Both the position numbers and the translations under genes were made by a program. From Mycobacterium numidiamassiliense (GTDB lineage: Bacteria > Actinomycetota > Actinomycetes > Mycobacteriales > Mycobacteriaceae), in assembly GCF_900157365.1 (NCBI RefSeq), contig NZ_FUEZ01000004.1, forward strand, positions 4,370,966 through 4,434,965: 64,000 nt of DNA. Direction: 5' to 3'. Positions 18,273 to 26,986 of the stretch are shown one piece after another. How positions within the stretch are numbered: position 1 is the first letter of the stretch; every line of letters begins with the position of its first letter. The notes under the pieces are model-generated. The model worked only from the letters and a program-made list of their open reading frames with translations, had not been told where the DNA came from and ran no database searches.

Positions 18273-18470
18273 ATGGGTGACTACACAGTCCGGCAGTTCT
18301 GCCGTCTCGTTAATCTGTCCGAAAGTGTCACGCGTCAGCGGATCCGCGACGGCGAAATTCCGCATTACAAAATCGGCTCCAACATCCGCATCCGCGCGGA
18401 GGTTGTTGATGCAATCCGGGCCGGCGACCTAGACGCGACGGGTGCTGACGGTACCGGTGGTGCCGAGTGA
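18273..18470 (+). CDS. Excisionase-like small HTH protein (candidate recombination directionality factor)
   Basis: 65 residues. YTVRQFCRLVNLSESVTRQRIRD followed by IPHYKIGSNIRIRAEVV is the MerR/Xis-type winged helix with the wing residues typical of small excisionases. Start ATG 18273 follows GGGCGCTCTCC. As the gene nearest attL it is the best candidate for the factor that switches the serine integrase to excision, although such factors are very diverse. Its stop overlaps the next start by GTGA. Confidence 0.65.
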   Translation: MGDYTVRQFCRLVNLSESVTRQRIRDGEIPHYKIGSNIRIRAEVVDAIRAGDLDATGADGTGGAE

Positions 18471-18631
18471 GGTCGCTCGCCGACCTGCCGGCCGCTTGGC
18501 AGGACAAGATCCGTGAACTGTGCGCCGCCGCGCCGGCATTGAGTCCAAGGCAGCGAGACCGCGTGGAGTTGTTGCTCCGCGGCAGTAATGAGGCTGACGC
18601 AGCGGCCCCGGCCGAAGACGGTGCCGCGTGA
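18467..18631 (+). CDS. Small hypothetical protein, translationally coupled
   Basis: 54 residues starting at a GTG that overlaps the previous stop (GTGA), and ending in a GTGA overlap with the next gene. Helical, with LADLPAAWQDKIRELCAAAP and an alanine-rich tail. Not recognised. Confidence 0.55.
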   Translation: MRSLADLPAAWQDKIRELCAAAPALSPRQRDRVELLLRGSNEADAAAPAEDGAA

Positions 18632-19737
18632 CTCAGCAGTCAACGACCGCCGAGCGTCCCACCATGGACATCGCTGAACTCGCTAAGCAGGTGAAGCGAA
18701 CACCCACAGCAGCGGGCGCTCTGATCAACCATGCGCTTGAACGATGGAAAACGAAGAACCAAAAGGCGAACGCCCCGCGCGGTTTCTGGGACGAGCTTTC
18801 CGATGCCACCGGGATTCAAAGCGAGCATCTGAAGCAGCGCGTAAAACGAGCGGCGACGCAGGAAGACCTTGAGCGGATGCGCTCCTCGGCCCCTACGTCG
18901 TCCGAGGTTGCACCCATCGAACCTGTTGTGGATCCGGCTGCCGGTGAACCGGGTACCGAGTTGGCCGCCGATGAGTCGGTCGAAGGCGAATACGTCGATG
19001 ACGGCGACGGCCGGTTCGTGCTGCCGGCGACCGCGGCGGAAGCCGACCAACTTAACGGCGAGCTGGGCCAGTTGGCGATGGCGGTCGAGTGGAAGCGCGC
19101 CGCCCTCGTCTATGCGCGGGTGTATGTTGCGGACTCTCCCGGCCGCCCCACCGAAAAGGTCAATCCTGACCTTTTGACGCCGAAACAGTATGCGGGGCTC
19201 GGCATCCACGGCCTGCGGTCCAAAACCACTGTGCGCCGATACTGGCGAATCTGGCAGCGCGCGGTCGAGGAGGGCAACGCTGTCCCGGTGAAGCTCGGTG
19301 ACTGTGTGCAACTGCCCACCGTGGGCTGGGATGAGTATCTCTGGCCACCAGAAGTCGAGCAGCCCGAAGAATCGTCAGCGATCACCGATAACCACGAGGC
19401 GTTCGAGGCCGATGAGCGGGCCGAGGAAGACGCTGACACCGCGGTGGGGGAAGACCGAGGTCACGTAGCGCCCCCACCTGAGCGGACTCCCGTTCCTGAT
19501 CAGCGGATGTCCGCCGCGTGGAAGTGGAGGCTGCAGGTCGCTGCCCGACGGGTGGACAAGGCTATCGACCTCCTTGTAGCCGCCCACGAGGCGCACCCGG
19601 CGGGGAGCGCCGACGGTGATGCTAAAACGCGGGCACGCTTGGCCGCGGACATCGCACGTTGGGTTGAAAAACTCGAATCGCTGGATGTTGCGGTCCCGGC
19701 AAAGTCAGCGTCGGTGCCGGTGGCTGGCAATGGATGA
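18628..19737 (+). CDS. Hypothetical phage-type protein, possibly replication or regulation related
   Basis: 369 residues from a GTG start overlapping the previous gene. Visible parts: a basic helical N-terminus (about 1-85, WKTKNQKANAPRGFW), an acidic linker (about 90-135), a central helical region with VRRYWRIWQRAVEEG, a second acidic stretch with EERA-type repeats, and a basic C-terminal helix (WKWRLQVAARRVDKAID). No enzyme motif is seen. As the first large gene after the excisionase-like gene it may be an early function, but I do not recognise it. Confidence 0.6.
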   Translation: MTQQSTTAERPTMDIAELAKQVKRTPTAAGALINHALERWKTKNQKANAPRGFWDELSDATGIQSEHLKQRVKRAATQEDLERMRSSAPTSSEVAPIEPVVDPAAGEPGTELAADESVEGEYVDDGDGRFVLPATAAEADQLNGELGQLAMAVEWKRAALVYARVYVADSPGRPTEKVNPDLLTPKQYAGLGIHGLRSKTTVRRYWRIWQRAVEEGNAVPVKLGDCVQLPTVGWDEYLWPPEVEQPEESSAITDNHEAFEADERAEEDADTAVGEDRGHVAPPPERTPVPDQRMSAAWKWRLQVAARRVDKAIDLLVAAHEAHPAGSADGDAKTRARLAADIARWVEKLESLDVAVPAKSASVPVAGNG

Positions 19738-19837
19738 GGAGATCCGGCAGGAGTTGGTCGCGTTGGGTCTCAACGCCAGAGAGCTTGCGCGGCTTGAACA
19801 GATCGCCGCTGAACGACAACGAGAGAAAGGGAAGTAG
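19730..19837 (+). CDS. Very small hypothetical protein
   Basis: 35 residues (MDEEIRQELVALGLNAREL and a lysine/arginine-rich end). Starts at an ATG overlapping the previous stop by 8 bp. Amphipathic helix; function unknown. The overlap and the good ribosome-binding site it leaves for the next gene support it weakly. Confidence 0.4.
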   Translation: MDEEIRQELVALGLNARELARLEQIAAERQREKGK

Positions 19838-19839
19838 TC

Positions 19840-20100
19840 ATGCCCGACACCGCCAACCTCACCGATTCTGAGGTCGAGGATCTGCTCCTCCAACTGGGCC
19901 GCGCGGGACGGATCACCTTGCCAGCAGAACTGCGCCCAAGGCTGGTGTACGAGTTGCTGGACGAGGGCATGTCGGTCGATGAGGTGGCGGACATCGTCAA
20001 AGGTGTTGGCCCGCAGACAGCGGAGGCACTCAAGGATCAGTACCTTGACGGCGTGCCGGCCGAGTTAGCGTCGCTGTACACGCAAGGGACGCGACGATGA
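19840..20100 (+). CDS. Hypothetical protein with predicted HTH-like helices
   Basis: 86 residues after a GAAAGGGAAGTAG ribosome-binding site. The segment VYELLDEGMSVDEVADIVKGVG looks like a helix-turn-helix (compare DEVAxxVKG), so DNA binding is possible. ATGA overlap with the next gene. Not assigned to a family. Confidence 0.55.
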   Translation: MPDTANLTDSEVEDLLLQLGRAGRITLPAELRPRLVYELLDEGMSVDEVADIVKGVGPQTAEALKDQYLDGVPAELASLYTQGTRR

Positions 20101-20486
20101 GCGACGTGATCAAGTGTGCCCGCTGCCGCAAGCGTTACCGCGGCCATGGTGAGTGGAACGACGTGTCGATCGCGGGGCTATCTGTCGGTTGCTTGTGCCC
20201 AGGCTGTCAAACGGTCGAGGAAGATTTAGAGGCTGAGCTAGCTGAGATCACTGGTAGGTCGTCGTCAGGTTTGCGCGTGATTGAGGCGCGGACCCGCCGC
20301 AGTGAACGGGACCTGACCGACGTGGTTGAGGTACTCGTCAACACTTACCCGACCCCAGAGATCCTGCGGCATAACGCAAACGAGCTATCCGACGCACGCA
20401 AGGACGAGAAGGCGCGGGACATGGTCACGTTGATGCGCGCGGTCGCCAGTGACATGGAAGCTGGCACGCTGCGGGAAGACGCATGA
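20097..20486 (+). CDS. Small zinc-ribbon-like hypothetical protein
   Basis: 129 residues. The N-terminal CARCRKRY (CxxC) and the later CLCPGCQ (CxxC) are a likely zinc-binding pair, followed by a helical acidic region (EEDLEAELAEITGR) and basic helices. Coupled to both neighbours by ATGA overlaps. Function unknown. Confidence 0.55.
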   Translation: MSDVIKCARCRKRYRGHGEWNDVSIAGLSVGCLCPGCQTVEEDLEAELAEITGRSSSGLRVIEARTRRSERDLTDVVEVLVNTYPTPEILRHNANELSDARKDEKARDMVTLMRAVASDMEAGTLREDA

Positions 20487-20539
20487 GGGACAGAACGCCT
20501 TGGTTCGAGGCGTACGACGGAGACGACACCGATGGCTAA
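20483..20539 (+). CDS. Possible micro-ORF bridging two genes
   Basis: 18 residues (RDRTPWFEAYDGDD). It starts in an ATGA overlap with the gene before and ends 8 bp inside the gene after. It may only serve translational coupling. Low confidence as a real protein. Confidence 0.25.
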   Translation: MRDRTPWFEAYDGDDTDG

Positions 20540-20759
20540 CTCCCCGCTACTGGAACCTCCACACGCCGCGGCGATAGCTGTGGCGCTGCGAGAAGGGATC
20601 GACACCTTACGTGGTGCCGCTGCCCTGGCGGCCGAACATTCGACCGACGAACACGTGCCGATCCCGGTGTCACCCAGACAGGCTCGCGCCCTCGCCGACG
20701 CGATGGAATGGGCCGCACTTCACCTCGTGAGCCAACTCCCACCCGAGGAAGAACGATGA
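20532..20759 (+). CDS. Small hypothetical protein
   Basis: 75 residues, alanine-rich and helical (HAAAIAVALREGIDTLRGAAAL; PRQARALADAMEWAALHLV). Ends in an ATGA overlap. No family recognised. Confidence 0.5.
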   Translation: MANSPLLEPPHAAAIAVALREGIDTLRGAAALAAEHSTDEHVPIPVSPRQARALADAMEWAALHLVSQLPPEEER

Positions 20760-21025
20760 GAGTACCGCGAAGCCGGCAGTGGGTCATCGTCAGAGATGAC
20801 CCGAATGGGCACAGGTCATACTGGGCGTCACTCCGCATGAGATGGCCGGATGACATTGATACCGAGCGGTATTGGCAATCCGCCTTGAGCGATGCGCACA
20901 CCTACAAGACGAAGGTCGCGACGAAGCGCCACTGCCCGAATCGTGTCCTACGTGCGCCCAACATCAGGCTTATGACATTCAGCGATGCCCAGAAAGATGA
21001 GGACAATCATGACCCACGCAACTGA
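20756..21025 (+). CDS. Small basic hypothetical protein
   Basis: 89 residues, arginine- and tryptophan-rich (RSRQWVIVRDDPNGHRSYW). The start is set by the ATGA overlap with the previous gene; the frame also extends upstream. Overlaps the next gene by 17 bp. Function unknown. Confidence 0.45.
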   Translation: MRVPRSRQWVIVRDDPNGHRSYWASLRMRWPDDIDTERYWQSALSDAHTYKTKVATKRHCPNRVLRAPNIRLMTFSDAQKDEDNHDPRN

Positions 21026-21266
21026 ACGCCCGAAGCTTTGGATCGGCACCGCACTCACGCCGTACGGCAACGAATTTGGTGCGGTGGTGGTGACCGCTGA
21101 GACGCGAGAGGAAGCCATCGCTGCGGCCACCGCTAAATTGTCGCAGCCCGGCAACTATGTCCCCTATCAGGAGTACGCCCACGCGCTAATCGCCAACCTC
21201 GACAACATTCGAGAGGTCACCGATGGTGTGTACATCGACTGGGACGCGAACAGGCCTTTTCGGTGA
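21009..21266 (+). CDS. Small hypothetical protein
   Basis: 85 residues. Beta/alpha pattern KLWIGTALTPYGNEFGAVVVTAETREEAIAAA. ATG 21009 is preceded by GATGAGGAC. Unassigned. Confidence 0.5.
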   Translation: MTHATERPKLWIGTALTPYGNEFGAVVVTAETREEAIAAATAKLSQPGNYVPYQEYAHALIANLDNIREVTDGVYIDWDANRPFR

Positions 21267-21335
21267 ACCAGTCGATACCGGGGCTGCGGCACTTCTTTAT
21301 CGACTCGGGCGCATAGAGCGAGACGAGGCGTGTCG

Positions 21336-21467
21336 ATGAGTGAGCATCCAGAGCCGTTGCCGCAGCACTGGGAGTACACCACCGCCGAGCAGGACGAAGC
21401 CGACAGGGCATTCGAAATCTCGCGTGAGAAACGATTCAGACTCGACGGCGAGATCGACTACGAATGA
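21336..21467 (+). CDS. Small acidic hypothetical protein
   Basis: 43 residues (SEHPEPLPQHWEYTTAEQDE...), with GACGAGGCG upstream as ribosome-binding site and an ATGA overlap with the next tiny ORF. Not recognised. Confidence 0.4.
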   Translation: MSEHPEPLPQHWEYTTAEQDEADRAFEISREKRFRLDGEIDYE

Positions 21468-21541
21468 CCTCCGTCGTGATCGAAATCGCGCTACCGGCCG
21501 ACAGTCAAAACGTCGCCCGGCTAACAGCGGCTATCCGATAA
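21464..21541 (+). CDS. Possible micro-ORF
   Basis: 25 residues (TSVVIEIALPADSQNVARL...), beginning in an ATGA overlap. Too short to judge; reported because of the coupling pattern. Confidence 0.22.
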   Translation: MTSVVIEIALPADSQNVARLTAAIR

Positions 21542-21621
21542 CGGGAAAAGGAACCCCTCCGAGCCCTTCATGGCTAGGCTCCACGTCTATACAGGCCCTC
21601 TTGTAACGGTGGGAGTGCGAC

Positions 21622-22557
21622 ATGGCGACTCAGACACCCGAACCCGCCAAGGCGAGTCAAACACCCGACGTGGCGACTGAGACAGCCGAACCCGCGAGAA
21701 CGAGTCAGAGATCTGACCTGGCGAGTAAGACACCTGGGTGGTACCCAGACCAAAAAGACACCGATGCCGAAAGCTACTGGGACGGCGCACGCTGGCACGG
21801 AAGCCGCGCGAAAGACAGATCCTCGCCTCCCTCGTATTGGGAACGGTTGAAGCGGGGCGTTGCACGTCTCAAGTGGCTCTGGATTGGTCTCGTAGCTTTT
21901 CTGCCCCTTAGCGGCGTTATCGTCGGGAATTGGATGACGCAGCGTGCGGCGGCTGAGGCAACGCAGAGAGCCTTCCAGCAGCAGCAGGAGCGAGACGCTT
22001 ACATCGGGTTCTACAACGCGATAGACGAATTTGTATCGGATGTCTGGGCTGAAGCGCGCCGATGGCAACCCACCCCCGCCAGTGCGGCCCTTGCTCACTT
22101 AGCCGCTCCCATGAAAGAAAACATCGGGACGGGCTTGAACAACGTCCTAGCCGCCGAATCGAAGGTCACATTCTACGGAAGTGAAGCAACACAGAAAGCG
22201 GCAAATGACGTTGTCGAGCAAGTGGGAGACATCCAGCATTTGTTAGGAGCATTTGAAGTGGAAAATCCGCAGTACCCGAATCTTTCGGATGCACAATCTG
22301 ATGCGTTCGCCAAACTTTGTGGGCAGATAGCAAACATAATTCGTGGCAAACTGCAGATCGCACACCTGGCTTTCCGCCGTGCTGCGAGAGCGGACCTCGG
22401 CCTCCCGCGTGCTGACGACGATGTTTACAACCCTCTGTACAGCAACCTTCCGCGCGGCGTTACGCCGATAGCTGCGATACCACCCTCTGTAACTGCTGTA
22501 CCTGCGCCTTTGCCATCCGCTATAACTGCGCCTGCACCATCGGGGCCGCCTCGGTGA
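21622..22557 (+). CDS. DUF2510 membrane-anchored protein
   Basis: 311 residues. An N-terminal threonine/glutamate-rich stretch (1-36) precedes a DUF2510 motif (PGWYPDQKDTDAESYWDGARW), then a membrane helix (about 87-106, WIGLVAFLPLSGVIVGNW). The large C-terminal region is helical (QRAFQQQQERDAYIGFYNAI) with a proline/alanine-rich end. DUF2510 is common in exported or membrane actinobacterial proteins. A second DUF2510 protein is encoded at 48525-48974. Confidence 0.7.
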   Translation: MATQTPEPAKASQTPDVATETAEPARTSQRSDLASKTPGWYPDQKDTDAESYWDGARWHGSRAKDRSSPPSYWERLKRGVARLKWLWIGLVAFLPLSGVIVGNWMTQRAAAEATQRAFQQQQERDAYIGFYNAIDEFVSDVWAEARRWQPTPASAALAHLAAPMKENIGTGLNNVLAAESKVTFYGSEATQKAANDVVEQVGDIQHLLGAFEVENPQYPNLSDAQSDAFAKLCGQIANIIRGKLQIAHLAFRRAARADLGLPRADDDVYNPLYSNLPRGVTPIAAIPPSVTAVPAPLPSAITAPAPSGPPR

Positions 22558-22737
22558 CTGGGTAGCGGACACCTGCGCCGGATAGGACGCGCCTCGGCTC
22601 AGGTCGGGGCGCTCTCTATATGCCGGTGATATGGCCAATACCATTGCCGTTACACGGTTTTGATGCCGTGTCCTTGCCGCCGCTGCATGGAAAACCTGCG
22701 CGACTCTTTAGTCGATAACGACTACAAAGGGGCTGCC

Positions 22738-22989
22738 ATGCCGATGGATGAACAACGAGCACGCGGGATTTTCGCGTTAGTAACTCACGCCCGGCGGCGC
22801 TACGGCGGGCACATCACCCTCGACGACCTGACACCAGATCAACTCAACCTCGTCCGCGCGGACCGCGACACCGCAGTCACCGCAGCGCAACAGCGAGGCG
22901 TACGCGCCCGCCGGCTTAACAAGGCAGCCCGCCTCCGTGCGGAGGCCGACGAGATTGAGGCCCAGGTGCTCGCGGGGGTGTCCGCATGA
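22738..22989 (+). CDS. Small hypothetical phage protein upstream of the prohead protease
   Basis: 83 residues from ATG 22738, preceded by AAAGGGG. A longer form starting near 22663 is possible. Helical and basic (ALVTHARRRYGGHITLDDLT; RGVRARRLNKAARLRAE). It ends in an ATGA overlap with the prohead protease, so the two are co-translated. Function unknown. Confidence 0.5.
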   Translation: MPMDEQRARGIFALVTHARRRYGGHITLDDLTPDQLNLVRADRDTAVTAAQQRGVRARRLNKAARLRAEADEIEAQVLAGVSA

Positions 22990-23639
22990 CAAGGGAATAC
23001 CGCGCCGACCGCGAGAACCTAGTTGGTGTCCGCGAATGCCGCAGTTGGGCCGAGGATTTCACGTTCCGCACAATAAAGGCGACCGGTGATCACATCCTTG
23101 AGGGTTACGCCGCCACGTTCGACCCGTACGACTACGGCGGTGGCCCTAACGCGGGCGGCTGGGTCGAACAGATCGATAAACGCGCATTCGACGCCACGTT
23201 GGCCACCCAGCCCGACGTGATGTTGCTGATCAATCACACAGGCCTGCCACTCGCCCGCACTAAATCCGGCAACCTGAAACTATCCCGCGATACCCACGGC
23301 CTTAAGGTCTGGGCGCGCCTCGACAAGAGTGACCCCGACGTCATGCGCCTCCTCCCCAAAATGCGGAGACGAGACGTTGACGAGATGAGCTTCGCTTTCC
23401 GCGTCACCGAGCAGGACTGGGACGCCGACTACACGCATCGCACCATCCGCGCGTTGACCCTACAAAAGGGCGATGTCAGCGTCGTCAATTACGGTGCCAA
23501 TCCCGGCACGCAAGCTGAAATCAGGCGGGCCGCAAACGCATCCGCCGTCCGACGTAACCCCGAACTCTTCCGCCGACGCTACGAAACAGCTCACACCGTG
23601 GGCGCCGCCATCGCCTACCTACAGGCGGTGATGCGATGA
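22986..23639 (+). CDS. HK97-family prohead maturation protease
   Basis: 217 residues. The N-terminus LEGYAATFDPYDYGGGP and VEQIDKRAFDATL is the typical start of the U35 prohead protease fold. The predicted catalytic histidine lies in LLINHTGLPLART and the serine in DVDEMSFAFRV. These enzymes trim the capsid and scaffold during head assembly. It is similar in type to the proteases of the small M. tuberculosis prophage-like elements. No capsid gene follows, so here it is orphaned. Downstream genes are very short. Confidence 0.85.
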   Translation: MTREYRADRENLVGVRECRSWAEDFTFRTIKATGDHILEGYAATFDPYDYGGGPNAGGWVEQIDKRAFDATLATQPDVMLLINHTGLPLARTKSGNLKLSRDTHGLKVWARLDKSDPDVMRLLPKMRRRDVDEMSFAFRVTEQDWDADYTHRTIRALTLQKGDVSVVNYGANPGTQAEIRRAANASAVRRNPELFRRRYETAHTVGAAIAYLQAVMR

Positions 23640-23767
23640 CGCTGCCGACCGCGAGAGATCCGCAAGAATTGCTCTCTCTATATGTGAATGTCGTACCGTC
23701 GCTTGTGGGTTCGCCACAGATGCATGACATACGGCGACCTAGTGAGCGAGGTGATTTAAATGGCTAA
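23636..23767 (+). CDS. Small ORF after the prohead protease
   Basis: 43 residues starting in an ATGA overlap with the protease (TLPTARDPQELLSLYVN...). It overlaps the next start by 8 bp. Possibly real by coupling, but without homology. Confidence 0.3.
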   Translation: MTLPTARDPQELLSLYVNVVPSLVGSPQMHDIRRPSERGDLNG

Positions 23768-23993
23768 CCGTACGTGCGGCCACTGCCATCGCGAACTCCG
23801 CAGCGACGGCTTTTACTGCAACGACACCTGCCAGCGACTTTATCGTCAACGGCAGTCGGAGCGCGCCCGCGCAGAAGAAGCTACCGGCCGGTCGGTGAAC
23901 GATGCTTACCTCGACTTCAAAGTCGGTGTGCGCCTTGATCCTAGCGCCCAAGCCCACCTCGACAGGATGATCCCCGACCGCAACCTCTATTAG
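23760..23993 (+). CDS. Small zinc-finger-like protein
   Basis: 77 residues. The CGHCHRELRSDGFYCNDTC pattern (CxxC and CxxxC) suggests a single zinc finger, followed by a basic helix (QRLYRQRQSERAR). Position just after the prohead protease recalls small phage accessory genes. Function unknown. Confidence 0.55.
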   Translation: MANRTCGHCHRELRSDGFYCNDTCQRLYRQRQSERARAEEATGRSVNDAYLDFKVGVRLDPSAQAHLDRMIPDRNLY

Positions 23994-24005
23994 GAGACCA
24001 CTTAA

Positions 24006-24176
24006 ATGACTACACCACACGACTGGCTCGGCGCCCAATACGACTACATTCCGCCCGCCGATCTGGTCAGCCAGAGCCCTACCGCCAGCGCGTATCAGGT
24101 TGGCGATGGACCGCTTTCAACCGCGGCGGTCCCGGAGTACATCGTCACCGGCGGTCGTTTCCAGAAGGGAGTCTGA
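24006..24176 (+). CDS. Small hypothetical protein
   Basis: 56 residues, with a clear AGGAGACCAC ribosome-binding site. Neutral and glycine/proline-containing (HDWLGAQYDYIPPADLV). It sits where a major capsid gene would be expected but has no resemblance to one. Confidence 0.45.
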   Translation: MTTPHDWLGAQYDYIPPADLVSQSPTASAYQVGDGPLSTAAVPEYIVTGGRFQKGV

Positions 24177-24179
24177 CAA

Positions 24180-24506
24180 ATGTTGCGGCTGCGGTTATCT
24201 GAGCGGGCTATCCAATCGTCGTGGGCGACGATTGGGCTAGTGGACTGCGATACGGGTCGGCTGATCGAAAAGTATGCGCGTCACGCTGATGCGGAGCGGG
24301 CGATGCAGTTTTTGAAGCTGGTCGGGGTTGCGCGTTACGGAACGGAATTGGGTGGCGCTGCGACCCACGAACTCGCCGCCCAGACCTGCGCGGAGTTTTA
24401 CGGGCACCGCCAGTACGAGAAGCTGCCGGGCCAGGATTTAGAGGTGCTGCATGAAGCTGTGCGCTGTTCGCTTGAGGAAGCGGGCAAGAGTAGACGTGGG
24501 GCGTAG
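24180..24506 (+). CDS. Hypothetical protein
   Basis: 108 residues starting 3 bp after the previous stop. Mixed alpha/beta (WATIGLVDCDTGRLIEKYAR) with a helical C-terminus. Not recognised. It is followed by a short GC-rich stretch. Confidence 0.5.
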   Translation: MLRLRLSERAIQSSWATIGLVDCDTGRLIEKYARHADAERAMQFLKLVGVARYGTELGGAATHELAAQTCAEFYGHRQYEKLPGQDLEVLHEAVRCSLEEAGKSRRGA

Positions 24507-24605
24507 CCCCACCCCGTGCGCGGCCCGCGGCGGTTCCTCTCCAGTCCATGGTTCTCGCCGCCGCGGGTCGTGCACCCTAAAACCCAGACATACCTGGACA
24601 TCTTG

Positions 24606-24893
24606 ATGGACACCTCGACCGCGTATCTACGGCTGACCCGAGAGTTAGCAAGGGAGATTCGCGACGCAACCACCGCCGCCTATCGCCAGCCGGACCTCGG
24701 CCGCGACGGCTGGAATATCAACACCGAGAAGGCCGCTCGCATCGCCACCAAGCTGCTGCGCGGCGAGTGGCCTGAAAGGTCAGCAATCCTCGTGGACTAC
24801 AACACCTGCGCCGCGATCAATGGACGCGCCATCGTTGAGGCTGTAATCCGCAGCGGTGTAACCATCGACTGCCAAGTAACGCTGCGCTATTAG
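24606..24893 (+). CDS. Hypothetical protein at the end of the left operon
   Basis: 95 residues from ATG 24606; an upstream GTG at 24516 would add 30 residues. Helical N-terminus (YLRLTRELAREIRDATTAAY), then a beta-rich end. Last rightward gene before the cargo region. Unassigned. Confidence 0.45.
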   Translation: MDTSTAYLRLTRELAREIRDATTAAYRQPDLGRDGWNINTEKAARIATKLLRGEWPERSAILVDYNTCAAINGRAIVEAVIRSGVTIDCQVTLRY

Positions 24894-24903
24894 CGACTTA
24901 CCC

Positions 24904-26107
24904 CTACCGGGTTGGGAGCGGCCCCCGAAATTGCGGGCAGTAGTTGCCGGTCGCTGCAACCACGGTGCCGGTAGCGGTATCCCTGATGAAGCCCTGTACC
25001 AGCATTTCCCTGACAACGTCTGCCTGCGTGGTGCCGGAGGTTAGCTGGTCGCAAACCCAATGCGCGGCGGCGATTGCGCGCGCAGGATCGGTGACCGGAA
25101 TATTAAAGCGCGCCAGTTCTTGAAGATACTGCCTATCTGCCGCAGGCCCGTTCACTGCTATGAGGTCGGTGAACTGTGGGCAGTAGGCGGCTACGGCAGC
25201 GCGCTCAACTGTTTTGGCCTGTGCCTCCGTCAGCGCCGGGAAATCGGATTGCACATTGATCCATGCGTTGGCGGCGGAGTCCGCAATCTCCTGCTCGGAC
25301 TGTCCAGCCAGATCCTTGCCTGTTGTCAGGAATCCGCATATGTCCGTGCGGCCAGGCGCTGATCGCTTTCCCCCTGTCGTACAGGTGAATGCCCGCCGCT
25401 TCGATGATGGAGATATAGGTGTTATCGGCGGCGTCTGGGTTCGGCGTTTGGCTGGTTGGGGCTTGGGTCGTCACCGTCGTTGTCGCGGGAGCCGCCTGGG
25501 CCACCGTTGGTAATGGCCGGCTGCTGAGTGATGATGTCGATGGTGATGATTCCGCGCCCGATGGAATGGTGGACGACGACTTCGGTGCCGCTGCAGGTGT
25601 TTGGTGGCTTCCTCGCGTGACGGCCCAGCCGACAGCGGCAACCACGACCGCGGCCACTAGTGCGATCGAAAGGAACATGGCGGCGTAACCCCATGTCCAG
25701 CAAAAAGATTGGGCCGCTGCGTCTCCTAATTCGTCCTCGTCAGCTAGGGGTTCATGTGCTTCCTCGCCGGTTCGCGGATTCTCCTCGATGTCGTCGTCAT
25801 CGTCGGATTGTTCCCACGCCAAAGGTGATTCCACGTGGCGGATTGCGTCGGGCAGAATCTCGGTACCGGCTGCGCTACCCACAGCGGTATCCGGCTGGTG
25901 CTCGCCAGCCTCCATTAGGCTGTCCGGCTCGCCGACCCGCTCCCCGGTTCGCGGATCGTCTACTACTTCGGTCTCATCAACCTTCGACATAGTCGCGGGC
26001 GTAGCGACGTCACGGATAGCGTCGGGCAGAAGCCCTGTGCCGTCGCCTGCCGCCGCCCCGATCGTGGTGTCCGTCGGGACCGAGTCGGCAGAGCCGCGGT
26101 CAGTCAT
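24904..26107 (-). pseudogene. DUF732-type membrane protein gene with a frameshift
   Basis: From ATG 26107 the first frame encodes an acidic cytoplasmic region with repeats of LLPDAIRDV / ILPDAIRHV and DDPRTGERVGEP / ENPRTGEEAHEP. A membrane helix (YAAMFLSIALVAAVVVAAVG) and a Ser/Thr/Pro-rich stalk follow, then the start of a DUF732 domain (YISIIEAAGIHLYD). Near 25345 the DUF732 pattern moves to another frame and continues (ICGFLTTGKDLAGQSEQE, then two cysteine-containing segments ending at 24904). An indel of one base (or equivalent) would reunite them. Confidence 0.7.
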
Positions 26108-26205
26108 GCCATCACCTGCCAGGGTGGAGTGTGGAAATCCCATTCCAACGGGTCAGCGGCTGCTCGTCAACGCGATAACAGCCGCCGGCAACGTAGCATC
26201 AGGCC

Positions 26206-26880
26206 GTGCGGGTCCTAGGTGTAGACGGATGGGCAAAAGGATGGGTCGGCATCGAACTTGTCGATGGCCGATTCACCGCTGCCCACGTTGCGCCCACACT
26301 TGTCGCCATGGTCGAGTCCAACGACTACGACGCGATCACGGTGGATATTCCCCTCGGCCTGCTTGACAACGGTTTTCGGAAAGCCGACATCGAGAGCAAG
26401 ATCGCACTCGGGCCGCGAAGGTCCAGCGTGTTTCTAACCCCGCCAAGATCGATCCTTCAACAGGACTCATATGACTCTGCCAACGCGCTTAGCCGAGAAC
26501 TCACCGGACTGGGACTCAGCAAACAAAGCTATGCACTTCGACAGAAGGTGCTAGAGGCAGACAAGCTCTTCGATGACGGCGCCACTCTCCCGCTCTTCGA
26601 AATTCATCCCGAAGTGTCGTTCATGGCGATGGGTGACGGCCCAGCTTTGATGAGCAAGAAAACCTGGCATGGCCAGCGTGATCGCATGACGCGACTCGGG
26701 GCGCAGGGCATCGTGATTCCCGCTGAGATAGGCGTAGCGGCTGAAGCATCGCCCGACGACATCCTCGATGCCGCCGCAGCCGCCTGGAGCGCCGACCGCA
26801 TCGCAACCGGCTGTTGCGGAAGCATTCCGAGTCCGCCTCAGATCAACGAGCGCCGACAGCGGGTTGCAATATGGTATTGA
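26206..26880 (+). CDS. DUF429-family protein (predicted RNase H-like fold)
   Basis: 224 residues from a GTG start. The opening VLGVDGWAKGWVGIELV and the TVDIPLGLLD box are typical of DUF429, a predicted nuclease-like family. EIHPEVSF and ILDAAAAAWSADR are conserved family segments. No partner gene is adjacent. It reads away from the membrane-protein gene at 24904-26107; the 98-bp gap must hold both promoters. Confidence 0.8.
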   Translation: MRVLGVDGWAKGWVGIELVDGRFTAAHVAPTLVAMVESNDYDAITVDIPLGLLDNGFRKADIESKIALGPRRSSVFLTPPRSILQQDSYDSANALSRELTGLGLSKQSYALRQKVLEADKLFDDGATLPLFEIHPEVSFMAMGDGPALMSKKTWHGQRDRMTRLGAQGIVIPAEIGVAAEASPDDILDAAAAAWSADRIATGCCGSIPSPPQINERRQRVAIWY

Positions 26881-26986
26881 ATTTCTGTACTGAATTAGTT
26901 CTAGAAGGCAGGCTCGGCCTCCTTCGGTAGAGCAGGTAATCTGCCGTCTTCGCGCCAAACCCGTTCGGAGACAACACAAATAACCG

